This document shows, in pieces, positions 26,736 through 36,050 of a stretch of DNA of 64,000 nt. This DNA comes from Dactylosporangium sucinum. GTDB lineage: Bacteria; Actinomycetota; Actinomycetes; Mycobacteriales; Micromonosporaceae. The stretch spans positions 68,147 through 132,146 of the forward strand of contig NZ_BMPI01000022.1 of assembly GCF_014647515.1 (NCBI RefSeq), written 5' to 3'. Numbering within the stretch: the first letter of the stretch is position 1; every line of letters begins with the position of its first letter. A program made the translations under genes and the position numbers. The notes beneath the pieces are model-generated. The model saw nothing but the letters and a program-made list of their open reading frames with translations, ran no database searches and had not been told where the DNA came from.

Positions 26736-27364
26736 GACGGCTCCTCCTCGAAAGCGCCGGGCAGCCCCTCGAAGTCCGTCGCCACCTTCGACGGCACGTG
26801 GAGGCGCTCGGCCAGATCGGCGATTTCGTTGGCGAGGCGCCAGACCACCATGTCGTAGTCCGACGACTCCAGCTGCCGGACGCGCAGCCCGTACACGCCC
26901 TCCCTGCCGTAGCGGCGCTCGATGCCGTCGGGCGGCGGGATCGGCTGGAAGCGCTGCAGCCGGTCGATCATGGCGGGCGCCGCGACGCCCTTCTTGGTCC
27001 AGATCACCGGGAGCATCGCAGTGTCCTCCGGCGCCAGGATGTTGTCCGGTAGGCGGCTGGCGAAGGCGTGCCACTCGCGGGCGCACCACTCGCTCGTGTA
27101 ATACCGCGGCGAGAGCAGGGCGACGAAGACGCTGCAGTGGCCGACGGCGAAGGCCAGTTCCTTGGACCAGACCCGGCCGGCACCCATGTTGACGTTCATG
27201 AAACCCACGTCGCCGCTCGCCGGGAACCCCATCAGCTCAGCCACATGGTCCGAGAGCTCCTCGAAGAACTGTCGCACCCAGTCCCTGCGGGGTGTCTCGG
27301 CGTAGCTGAGGAAGAACACCGGGGCACGCCGGTCCGGCGCCTGTGGCGGATGTTGTTCGACCAC
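26732..27364 (-). CDS. Additional TIR-domain protein in the FxS operon
   Basis: This 210-residue single-domain protein has the TIR pattern VFFLSYAETPRRDWVRQFFEEL and VFVALLSPRYYTSEWCAREWHAF. The latter carries a Glu where TIR NADases have their catalytic acid. A GGGGAG ribosome site lies 7 bases before the GTG start. It shares general fold with FxsC but lacks FxsC's C-terminal region. It is embedded between fxsB and fxsC with an overlapping stop/start, so it is part of the operon. Its role is unknown. Confidence 0.83.
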   Translation of the reverse strand: MVEQHPPQAPDRRAPVFFLSYAETPRRDWVRQFFEELSDHVAELMGFPASGDVGFMNVNMGAGRVWSKELAFAVGHCSVFVALLSPRYYTSEWCAREWHAFASRLPDNILAPEDTAMLPVIWTKKGVAAPAMIDRLQRFQPIPPPDGIERRYGREGVYGLRVRQLESSDYDMVVWRLANEIADLAERLHVPSKVATDFEGLPGAFEEEPS

Positions 27365-27483
27365 GGACCGCTCCCCGGGTTCCCATTCGGCATTCCAAAG
27401 ATATCGACGGTTGCCAGCCGGAACGCATCACAGTTACGGCTTCCGATGATCGGGCGTCCGGCTCTTGTGCGATCACCGCGGCC

Positions 27484-29643
27484 TTACCAGGAGTCCAGCG
27501 TCGAGCGGAGCCGGCTGACGAACTCCTGCCCGGCCGGGGTCAGCCCGCCGCCCTCCAGCAGGGCGTCCACGGCGCCGGAGGCCCAGGCCCGGTACTGGTC
27601 GGCCGTCGGGCCGGGCCGTGCGCGCCACAGGTCGGCCACCGCCACGAACGCGTACGTGCCCTGCAGGACGCCCTCCACCGGGCGCGGATCCTCGCGCCAC
27701 GGCACCCGCACGGTTCGCCGGTCGGCGCGGTCGAACAGGGCGGTCACGTCCAGGACGGCACCGAGTTTCACGTGTTGTACCTCGTGCACGAGCAACACCG
27801 CGAGCGCCGCCGGGTCGGTGACCGGTGCGACGGCGACCGCGCCGAAGGCGTCGCGGGCCGCCGCGCTGCGTTCCCGGCCGGCGGCATCGGGGCGCAGCGG
27901 GACGACGGCGCGCAGGGTGCCGCGGACGCCAGGCCCGTACGGGGTCGCGTCGATGATGCGGAGGGCGCCGTCGAGGAGGTCGTGCCAGCGCTTGACCTCG
28001 CCGTCGTCGAGGCGGTCGGCGACCTCCAGGTCGTCGAAGCAGTCCCGGTCGGGGTCGGTGTCCTCGAGCAGCACCGTGCCCAGGGTTCGCGCCGGTTGCC
28101 AGCGCTGGCGGCTGGTGCGCAGCTCGAACTCGCCGCCGACGACGGCCAGGTCGGCCGCCTCGCCGTCCACTTCGAACGAGCCGATGCCGGGCAGGGTCAC
28201 CCGTCCCTTGTGGACCGGGAGGGCCAGGCGGGCGTCGGCGCCGGCGTGAATCGCCGCCGCGGCCGCCACGCCGGCGAAGCGGGCCAGGTCGGGGCCGGGG
28301 CCGGCCGTCCGGCAGCGGGCCGCCCAGCTGCGCACGAACGGGTGGTTGAGCACCGTGCGGACCGCGTCCGGCGACTCCTCGTCGAGGCGGGCGAGCAGGT
28401 CCCAGCCCGCGGCGGCGAGCGGCACGGCATCGACGGAGCGGCTCAGGTCGCGCAGCAGGGCGCGGACCATGCCCTCGTGGACGGCGACGAGCTGCTCGAT
28501 CGAGCCGGGTCCGCCGCCGCCCGTGGCGAGGTCGTCGAGGACGGTGCCGGCGAGCCGGTCGTTCGGGGGCGGCGGCATCGCGGCGATCAGCTCCTGCAGG
28601 TCAGCGCAGTAGACCGACGGGTTGGCGAAGCCGGAGCCGGTGCGGTACCGATGCGTGAACTGGCCGCCGCCGCACTGATGCACGATCGCGCACGCGCGGC
28701 AGGTGGCGGACAGGCCGGTGAGTCCGGTCTGCCGGATAGCGATCATCGGGTGGTCGGCGACGTCGTCGACGCTGTTGCGGAAGACATCGAGCCCCGTCGC
28801 GGCGGCGCCGTCGAAGGCCGTCTTCAGCGAGTCGACCTGCTCGAAGGTGCCGTCGGATTCGATGACCACCAGGTCGGCTCGGCCCAGCCCGACCGCCTCG
28901 GTGTGGCTGGGGCCGCCGGACATCGCGTCGAACAGCCGGATCGGCATCGGCCGCCCGTCGGCGACCCAGCGCCGGTGGATCGTGAGCAGCCAGTCGGCGT
29001 GCGGCGTCGGCTTGCCGTTGCGCTCGGGCGGGCGGTCCCAGTTGGCGTGGGGCAGCAGGAAGTCGACATGTGGCGGCTGCTCGGCGCGCAGTGCCTCGTA
29101 CACCGCGATCGGGTCGTTGTCGATGTCGACCGTGCAGAGGATGCCGCCGTAGGCCTTTCGGTATTCGTCCCGGCGGAGCAGCGCGAGCGCGTCCCGGACT
29201 TTGGCGTGGCTGCTGGCGCCGTTGGCGTAGCGGCGGTGGCGGTCGTTGGCGGCCTGGTCGCCGTCGAGGGAGATGCCGACCCGCACGTCGTGCTCGACGA
29301 GCACGTCGCAGATCTGCGGGGTGAGCAGCAGCCCGTTGGACTGCATGCCGAGCTCCAGCCGCGTCACCGGATCGATCCGGCGGCGCAGCTCGGTCGCCAC
29401 GGCACGCAGTCCGTCAGCCCCGGCGAGCAGAGGCTCGCCGCCGTGCAGGATCACCCGGACCGACCCGAGCCGGTGCTGTGTGGCGTGCTCGGCGATGCGA
29501 GCCGCCACCTGGGCGACCGTTTCCGGCGCCATGGCGATGGGCTGCCGGCGCCAGCTCTGGTCCGGGTGCTCGTACACGTAGCAGTGGTCGCACGAAAGAT
29601 CGCAACGACTGGCGATCTTCAGCACGAACTGGCTGAGCGGCAC
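27484..29643 (-). CDS. fxsB: FxsB-type radical SAM/SPASM maturase fused to a HExxH domain
   Basis: FxsB enzymes install a cyclophane cross-link on the FxSxx C-terminus of their peptide substrate. The N-terminal radical SAM domain has the iron-sulfur motif CDLSCDHC (C14, C18, C21), then LHGGEP and SLDGD. A SPASM-like cysteine cluster is at about residues 320-355 (CRACAIVHQCGGG ... VYC). The C-terminal half carries HEVQH near residues 620-624, matching the HExxH proteins now viewed as 2-oxoglutarate-dependent peptide beta-hydroxylases. At 719 residues it is a fusion of two activities. GTG start is 3 bases after the fxsA stop. Confidence 0.92.
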   Translation of the reverse strand: MPLSQFVLKIASRCDLSCDHCYVYEHPDQSWRRQPIAMAPETVAQVAARIAEHATQHRLGSVRVILHGGEPLLAGADGLRAVATELRRRIDPVTRLELGMQSNGLLLTPQICDVLVEHDVRVGISLDGDQAANDRHRRYANGASSHAKVRDALALLRRDEYRKAYGGILCTVDIDNDPIAVYEALRAEQPPHVDFLLPHANWDRPPERNGKPTPHADWLLTIHRRWVADGRPMPIRLFDAMSGGPSHTEAVGLGRADLVVIESDGTFEQVDSLKTAFDGAAATGLDVFRNSVDDVADHPMIAIRQTGLTGLSATCRACAIVHQCGGGQFTHRYRTGSGFANPSVYCADLQELIAAMPPPPNDRLAGTVLDDLATGGGGPGSIEQLVAVHEGMVRALLRDLSRSVDAVPLAAAGWDLLARLDEESPDAVRTVLNHPFVRSWAARCRTAGPGPDLARFAGVAAAAAIHAGADARLALPVHKGRVTLPGIGSFEVDGEAADLAVVGGEFELRTSRQRWQPARTLGTVLLEDTDPDRDCFDDLEVADRLDDGEVKRWHDLLDGALRIIDATPYGPGVRGTLRAVVPLRPDAAGRERSAAARDAFGAVAVAPVTDPAALAVLLVHEVQHVKLGAVLDVTALFDRADRRTVRVPWREDPRPVEGVLQGTYAFVAVADLWRARPGPTADQYRAWASGAVDALLEGGGLTPAGQEFVSRLRSTLDSW

Positions 29644-29646
29644 GAG

Positions 29647-29820
29647 CTAGATGGCGGAACCAAATGCCGCGACACCGACCGGGGCCGGTTGGCCCTCGCT
29701 GCGGTCGTTGACGCGGGCTACCTGGGCAGCCCGATCGATCGGGATCCGGGCAAGTGGCGTGTTGCGCAGGTCTTCGAACGGAGGCGGCGTCGGCTCCGGT
29801 TGGCGTGCGATGCGGTCCAC
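29647..29820 (-). CDS. fxsA: FxSxx-COOH RiPP precursor peptide
   Basis: The 57-residue peptide ends in FGSAI, exactly the F-x-S-x-x-COOH signature recognised by FxsB enzymes. The leader (FEDLRNTPLARIPIDRAAQV) has the acidic/leucine-rich pattern typical of FxsA. Its stop is 3 bases from the fxsB start, so the pair is coupled. A GTG at 29820 is preceded by a G-rich ribosome site; longer in-frame starts exist but are less typical. The Phe and Ser of FGS are the expected cross-linked residues, from family knowledge. Confidence 0.88.
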   Translation of the reverse strand: MDRIARQPEPTPPPFEDLRNTPLARIPIDRAAQVARVNDRSEGQPAPVGVAAFGSAI

Positions 29821-30035
29821 GTGCGTCCCCCCACTTGGACTCGTTGGAGCAGGGCACGTCCCGGCGAGCGGTCGCTCGACAAGACATCCATCGACAAGCA
29901 TAGGCAACGCCGGCCGTCATGTCACCGGTGCGCTGCGCTTCGTGACTTACCCGATCGACCCATTCCTTCCGGCTGTCGCCCGGTGCCGCCGAGCAGACCG
30001 GGGTCGTCCGGTCGGCGGCGAACCGGCCTCGGGGT

Positions 30036-30245
30036 TCAGCGGCGCGGCCGGCGGTTCGCCGCCGCGAGGACGCTGGCCAGCGCGCCGAGCACGCCGGCGA
30101 GGGCGACCAACGCGGTGGCCAGCCCTCCGATCGCGCCGCCGACCAGCAGCGCAGCCACAATGATCACGACGACGGCGAGCACCGAGAGAATGGTCACCAG
30201 CACGACCGGGCCCGGCCGTTTCCGCGCAGTCTCGTACTTGGCCAC
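30036..30245 (-). CDS. Small membrane protein of unknown function
   Basis: The predicted 69-residue protein starts MAKYETARKRPGP, has two closely spaced hydrophobic helices (VVLVTILSVLAVVVIIVAAL, then a Gly/Ala/Leu-rich stretch) and ends with basic residues NRRPRR. GAAAGGTG lies about 8 bases before the GTG start. No family is recognised. It lies 216 bases upstream of fxsA on the same strand, so it may or may not belong to the RiPP locus. The bases between (29821-30035) hold no other gene I can see. Confidence 0.6.
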   Translation of the reverse strand: MAKYETARKRPGPVVLVTILSVLAVVVIIVAALLVGGAIGGLATALVALAGVLGALASVLAAANRRPRR

Positions 30246-30472
30246 TACACAGCACCTTTCTCGTGCACAGCGATGGAGCTGGTCTGCAGAACGTATTGAC
30301 GTCACGCGCGGTGTCGTCGTTCTGCGAGGGCGCATGGCCTCGCGCACAGCCGGCCGTACTCGCTGACGCGCGGTCGCGGGTGCATCACTCCCGGTCTCCG
30401 CGGCGGGTGAGAAATGGTCGCGACAACCGCCGGGCCCGTTGCTAGCGTGGTCGCAGCAGCTCCCGGTGTGCA

Positions 30473-30547
30473 GGCCGACGGTTCCTTCTGGCAAACCCGG
30501 TTCGAATCCGAGACGTCGCGCGTCAGCGCGGCGGTAGACCGTCGGCC
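30473..30547 (+). pseudogene. 75-base structured, tRNA-like remnant
   Basis: A perfect 10-base inverted repeat (GGCCGACGGT at 30473-30482, partner at 30538-30547) closes a segment of exactly 75 bases, the size of a tRNA. Inside is a T-arm-like CCCGG-TTCGAAT-CCGAG at 30496-30512, but it is misplaced relative to the closing stem and one stem pair is broken. It reads as a rearranged or decayed tRNA, or an unrelated structured element. Confidence 0.35.
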
Positions 30548-30557
30548 GAATTGATCT

Positions 30558-30650
30558 CGGGAGCGGCTGACAGCGTCAGCGGGTGCCCGGTGCGCAGGCC
30601 ACGGATACTTCGTAACTCATGGGTCGCTGGTTCGATTCCAGCCCTCCCGG
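30558..30650 (+). pseudogene. Degenerate tRNA-like sequence (CGT anticodon-like loop)
   Basis: A perfect T-arm (GCTGG-TTCGATT-CCAGC, 30626-30642) is followed by CCTCCCG. That pairs at 6 of 7 positions with CGGGAGC at 30558-30564. The loop TTCGTAA at 30609-30615 would present a CGT (Thr) anticodon, but its stem does not pair. At 30657-30685 a D-arm-like 5' half (GCTCAGACGGCAGAGC) follows without a partner T-arm. I interpret these as tRNA debris, not functional genes. Confidence 0.4.
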
Positions 30651-30689
30651 CCGGCCCTGGAGGTAGCTCAGACGGCAGAGCAATGAACA

Positions 30690-30717
30690 TGCCCGAGGCC
30701 GACCTCGACCTCGGGCA
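30690..30717 (-). terminator. Hairpin terminator of the class I fumarase gene
   Basis: A perfect 9-base stem (TGCCCGAGG at 30690-30698, partner at 30709-30717) with a 10-base loop lies 14 bases beyond the fumarase stop. It is followed on the minus strand by a moderately T-rich TGTTCATT. Confidence 0.75.
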
Positions 30718-30730
30718 CCCGCACCAATCC

Positions 30731-32365
<1,635 letters not shown>

Positions 32366-32378
32366 CCCTCGACTGTAG

Positions 32379-32687
32379 TTACCGCACTCCGGCCAGCCTG
32401 AGCAGGGCCGCCGTCAGTGCGGCGGCGACCACTACGACGACGAACGGCGCGCGCCGCCAGGCCAGCACGGCGCCGACCACGACGCCGGCCGGGCGCGCGA
32501 TCCCGACGAACTCGGTGCCGTCCAGCAGCGCCGCCGTGCCGATCAGCGCCGCCAGGAGGGCGACCGCGGCGAGCGTCAGGTAGCGCTTCACGGTCTCGGA
32601 GACCGAGAGGCGGTCCCGCAGCACCGGGCCGGCCAGGCGCAACGCATACGTGCCGCCCGCGAGGGCGAGGATGACGACCCAGCTCAT
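32379..32687 (-). CDS. azlD: AzlD-family branched-chain amino acid exporter subunit
   Basis: The 102-residue protein is a small four-helix membrane subunit that pairs with AzlC to export branched-chain amino acids or related compounds. It begins MSWVVILALAGGTYALRLAGP, the family's usual N-terminus. An AAGGA site precedes the ATG, whose ATGA overlaps the azlC stop. It lies 13 bases upstream of the fumarase start, so fumA may be read from the same transcript. Confidence 0.88.
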   Translation of the reverse strand: MSWVVILALAGGTYALRLAGPVLRDRLSVSETVKRYLTLAAVALLAALIGTAALLDGTEFVGIARPAGVVVGAVLAWRRAPFVVVVVAAALTAALLRLAGVR

Positions 32688-33394
32688 GCGGCTGTCCTTT
32701 TTCGCGACGGTACCGGCAGCGCGAGCGCCAACGCGACCAGCGCCACGAGCACCGGCAGGCCGGCCGGCAGGAACGGCGTGGTCGCGAGCGCCAAGGCGGC
32801 GCCGCCGATCGCCACCCGCATCGATGCCTTGTCCTTGAGCGACGGCAATGTCAGGGCCAGCAGGGCCGCGGGGAAGGCGGCGTCGATCCCGAACGTGTTC
32901 GGGTCGCCGAGCGCGCTGCCGGCGACGGCGCCGATCGCCGACGCGATGTTCCAGGTCAGGAACAGCCCTATGCCGGTCATCCAGTAGGCCCGGCGCCGCC
33001 GGGCGGGGTCCTCCTGGGCCAGCGCGAACGCCACCGACTCGTCGGTCATCAGGTGGCTGCCGAGCAGCCGGGCCGCCCAGCGGTCGCCGAGCGGCGCGCT
33101 GCCGATGGCGAGCCCGAACGGCAGGTGCCGCGCGTTGAGCAGCAGCCCCGCGACCACGACCGCGACGGTCGTGGCGCCGGCCCCGACCAGCCCGACAGCC
33201 AGGAACTGCGCACCGCCGGCATAGACGAACAGCGACATCGCAACGATCTGCGACAGCGGCAGCCCGGCCGCGGAGGCGATGGCGCCGAACGAGAGCCCGA
33301 CCACCACGCCCGCGGCGCACAGTGCGGCGACGTCGCGGGCGATCGGGTCGAGCGTTCGCCGGGGCGAATCTCCCGTTCGGATTATCGAACGCAT
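32684..33394 (-). CDS. azlC: AzlC-family amino acid exporter permease
   Basis: This 236-residue membrane protein has the AzlC pattern: GLSFGAIASAAGLPLSQIVAMSLFVYAGGAQF, LLNARHLPFGLAIG and MTDESVAFAL. With AzlD it forms an exporter. The ATG at 33394 has no ribosome site and falls near repeated operator sites; it may be leaderless. It diverges from an XRE-cupin regulator that probably controls it. Confidence 0.9.
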   Translation of the reverse strand: MRSIIRTGDSPRRTLDPIARDVAALCAAGVVVGLSFGAIASAAGLPLSQIVAMSLFVYAGGAQFLAVGLVGAGATTVAVVVAGLLLNARHLPFGLAIGSAPLGDRWAARLLGSHLMTDESVAFALAQEDPARRRRAYWMTGIGLFLTWNIASAIGAVAGSALGDPNTFGIDAAFPAALLALTLPSLKDKASMRVAIGGAALALATTPFLPAGLPVLVALVALALALPVPSRKRTAA

Positions 33395-33460
33395 AGTTCG
33401 GTATGCTGAACCTGTCCCGGTCGTTCGTCAAGTCGAATGACTCGTTCGTTTCACCGAACG
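33374..33460. promoter_or_regulatory. Four CGTTCG-N6-CGAACG-type operator sites
   Basis: Inverted repeats with the same 6-base spacer occur at 33374-33391 (perfect), 33395-33412 (GTTCG-N6-TGAAC core), 33422-33439 (one mismatch, CGAATG) and 33443-33460 (perfect). The first two and last two are each 21 bases apart, so partner dimers would lie on one face of the helix. They fill the space between azlC and the XRE-cupin gene. A -35-like TTGACG for azlC lies inside the third site. Confidence 0.7.
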
Positions 33461-33471
33461 GATGCCGTCGC

Positions 33472-34029
33472 ATGGACCCACGCAAGGCCCCACTGGACCT
33501 GATCGCGGCCGCCCTGCGCCGCGAGCGCGAGCGCTCGAACCTGTCGCTGAGCGAGGTGGCGAAGCGCGCCGGGGTGGCCAAGTCGACATTGAGCCAGCTG
33601 GAGTCGGGCGCCGGCAACCCGAATATCGAGACGTTGTGGGCCCTGGCGGTGGCGCTGAACGTCCCGTTCAGCCGCCTGGTGGAGCCCCCGCCGACGGCCC
33701 CGCGCGTGATCCGGGCCGGCGAGGGCCCGTCGATCAGGTCCGAGCAGGCCGACTTCGTCGGCACCCTGCTGGCCACGTGCCCGCCGGGCGTCCGGCGCGA
33801 CATCTACCTGATGACGGTCGAGGTGGGCAGCGCGAGGAAGGCCGACCCCCACCTGCCCGGCACGGTGGAGCACGTGTTGATGATCAGCGGCCACCTGCGG
33901 GTCGGTCCGGCCGACTCCCCGGTCGACCTGGACGTCCACGACTACGCCTCGTTCGCGGGCGACGTCCCGCACGCCTACGAGGCCCTCGCCCCGGGCACCT
34001 CGTTCGCCCTGGTCATGGAGCACCGCTGA
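33472..34029 (+). CDS. XRE-cupin transcriptional regulator
   Basis: The 185-residue protein has an N-terminal helix-turn-helix of the XRE type (SLSEVAKRAGVAKSTLSQLESGAGNPN) and a C-terminal cupin sensor domain. Such regulators often control amino acid exporters of the AzlCD type, which is the divergent neighbour. ATG 33472 (MDPRKAPLDLIAAALRRERE) is the usual start; an upstream ATG at 33403 is in frame but would place the last two operators inside the gene. Confidence 0.9.
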   Translation: MDPRKAPLDLIAAALRRERERSNLSLSEVAKRAGVAKSTLSQLESGAGNPNIETLWALAVALNVPFSRLVEPPPTAPRVIRAGEGPSIRSEQADFVGTLLATCPPGVRRDIYLMTVEVGSARKADPHLPGTVEHVLMISGHLRVGPADSPVDLDVHDYASFAGDVPHAYEALAPGTSFALVMEHR

Positions 34030-34194
34030 CCGGTCGGCCTCGATCACGTTCCGCCGGGGCCTCGTTGAGGAGCCTGCGGTGGAACAGGTTTCGGCACCGT
34101 GGCCGCAAGAACCGGCCGCCGCGGATTGCGCAGGAGCGCCGAGGTCTAGGGCGGCGAGCGGGGAAGGCGGTGGCCGCCCTCCCCGCTGGCGTCG

Positions 34195-35379
34195 TCACGG
34201 CGTCTGCAGCGCCTCGGTCGGTGACAGGCGGGCCGCCTTCGTGGCCGGGTAGAGGCCCGCGGCCGCGCCGATGAGCAGCGTCGCCGCCACGCCGCCGGCC
34301 AGGGCCCATGGCGGGATCACCACCGGCCACGTCTTGTAGGAGGCGTAGCCGGCCGTCACCGCGGCGCCGAGCAGCACGCCGCCCGCGCCGCCCAGGGCGG
34401 ACAGCAGGAGCGACTCGGCCAGGAACTGGGTGCGGATCTGGCCGCGGGTCGCGCCGAGGGCCCGGCGCAGGCCGATCTCCGGGCGGCGCTCCAGCACCGA
34501 GATCACCATCGTGTTCGCCACGCCGACGCCGCCGACGAGCAGGGCCACCGCGCCCACGCCGAGCAGCAGGCCGGCGAACGCCTGGCTGGTGGCCTGCTTC
34601 GCGGCCAGGGCGTCGGACGGGCGGGACACGTCGACCTCGTTCGGCGCCGACGGGTTCGCCGTGGCGGCCAGGCGGTCGCGGACCGAGGGGAGCTGGGACT
34701 CCACCGACCGGGTGTACACCGTGGTCGGGTGCTCGTCGAAGTCGAGCCACCGCGCCGCGGCCGGCCAGCCCATGAGGGCGGCGCTGTCGAGCTCCGTCGC
34801 CAGCGGCACCGGGTCGAGGATGCCGATGACCGTGAACCGGACGCCGCCGACGACCACCTGGGTGTCGGGGCCCGCCGAGCCGATGCCGAGGCGTTCGGCG
34901 GCGGCGGAGCCGAGGACGATCGACGGGAACTGCTCCGTCGCCGGGTTGAGCCACGCTCCGCCGCGCAGCGTCGCGCCGGTGATGGCCAGCAGGTCCTGCC
35001 GGGCCGCGTACGCGGCGATGCCGTTGGTCTGGGCCGTGGGGATGTGCTCCGAGCGGTACACCTTGGCATCGACGCGGCCGATCGCCGACACCGCCTCGAC
35101 CGCCGCGATGCGGGCGATCATCGCCTCCGACTCCAGGGGCAGCTGCGCGTCCTCGCCGAGGATGGTGCGGCCCGGCGAGACGGTGAGCAGGTTGGTGCCC
35201 AGCGCCGACAGCGTCCGGTCGAGCTCGGCGCCCGACGAGGACGAGATACCGACCACGGCGACCATCGCCGCGATGCCGATCGCGATGCCGAGCGCCGAGA
35301 GGAAGGCCCGCATCGGGCGGGTGCGCAGCCCGACCCCGCCGACCCGGACCACGTCGCCCGGGCTGAGCCGGGCGCTCAC
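34195..35379 (-). CDS. MacB/FtsX-type ABC transporter permease
   Basis: The 394-residue protein has one N-terminal transmembrane helix (ALGIAIGIAAMVAVVGISSSS), a large outside domain and three C-terminal helices with LGATRGQIRTQFLAESLLLSALGG, the FtsX/MacB hallmark. With the next two genes it forms a MacAB-like exporter, probably for a peptide or lipid. It ends the operon. The region 34030-34194 between it and the XRE-cupin gene holds no gene. Confidence 0.92.
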   Translation of the reverse strand: MSARLSPGDVVRVGGVGLRTRPMRAFLSALGIAIGIAAMVAVVGISSSSGAELDRTLSALGTNLLTVSPGRTILGEDAQLPLESEAMIARIAAVEAVSAIGRVDAKVYRSEHIPTAQTNGIAAYAARQDLLAITGATLRGGAWLNPATEQFPSIVLGSAAAERLGIGSAGPDTQVVVGGVRFTVIGILDPVPLATELDSAALMGWPAAARWLDFDEHPTTVYTRSVESQLPSVRDRLAATANPSAPNEVDVSRPSDALAAKQATSQAFAGLLLGVGAVALLVGGVGVANTMVISVLERRPEIGLRRALGATRGQIRTQFLAESLLLSALGGAGGVLLGAAVTAGYASYKTWPVVIPPWALAGGVAATLLIGAAAGLYPATKAARLSPTEALQTP

Positions 35380-36050
35380 GCGTGCACCGCCGCGGTGTCC
35401 TCCACGATGCGGCCGTCGCGCATCCGGATCTGGCGGGGCAGGCTGTCGGCGATCTCGCGGTCGTGGGTGATGACGACGACCGTGGTGCCGCCGGCGTGCA
35501 GGTCGCGCAGCAGCGCCATCACCCCGGCGCCGGACTGCGAGTCGAGCGCGCCGGTCGGCTCGTCGGCCAGCAGCAGCGGCGGGCGCCCGGCCACCGCCCG
35601 CGCGATGGCGACCCGCTGCCGCTCGCCGCCCGACAGCTCGTGCGGGTCGTGGTCGAGGCGGTGGCCGAGGCCGACCCGCTCCAGCGCTTCGGCCGCCCGC
35701 CGGCGCCGCTCGGGCCGGCGCGTCCCGGTGTAGAGCAGCCCGTCGGCGACGTTGTCGAGCGCGCTGGTACCGCCGGCGAGGTGGAACTGCTGGAACACGA
35801 ACCCGATGCGGGTCGCCCGCAGCTCCGACAGTCGCCGGTCGTTCAGGCGGGCCACGTCCTGGCCGTCGATGCGCACCGTGCCGGACGTCGGCCGGTCCAG
35901 CGTGCCGACGATGTTCAGCATCGTCGACTTCCCCGAGCCCGAGGGGCCCACGATCGCGGCCAGCTCGCCGCGCTCGATGTGCGTCGAGACGCCGTCCAGC
36001 GCGGTGACGCTCCCGCTGTACACCTTGATCACCCGCTCCAGGAAAATCAC
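35376..36050 (-). CDS. ABC transporter ATP-binding protein (MacB/LolD type)
   Basis: This 224-residue ATPase has Walker A GPSGSGKST, Q-loop FVFQQFHL, signature LSGGERQRVAIARA, Walker B LLLADEPTGALD and the H-loop VVVITHD. The GTG start overlaps the adaptor gene's stop (GTGA), and its own stop overlaps the permease start. It should energise the MacB-like permease. Confidence 0.94.
   Translation of the reverse strand: MIFLERVIKVYSGSVTALDGVSTHIERGELAAIVGPSGSGKSTMLNIVGTLDRPTSGTVRIDGQDVARLNDRRLSELRATRIGFVFQQFHLAGGTSALDNVADGLLYTGTRRPERRRRAAEALERVGLGHRLDHDPHELSGGERQRVAIARAVAGRPPLLLADEPTGALDSQSGAGVMALLRDLHAGGTTVVVITHDREIADSLPRQIRMRDGRIVEDTAAVHA

Noticed and set aside
30558..30650. Functional tRNA-Thr(CGT) or tRNA-Met
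   Set aside because: The T-arm and most of the acceptor stem pair, but the anticodon stem does not and the spacing does not fit a cloverleaf.
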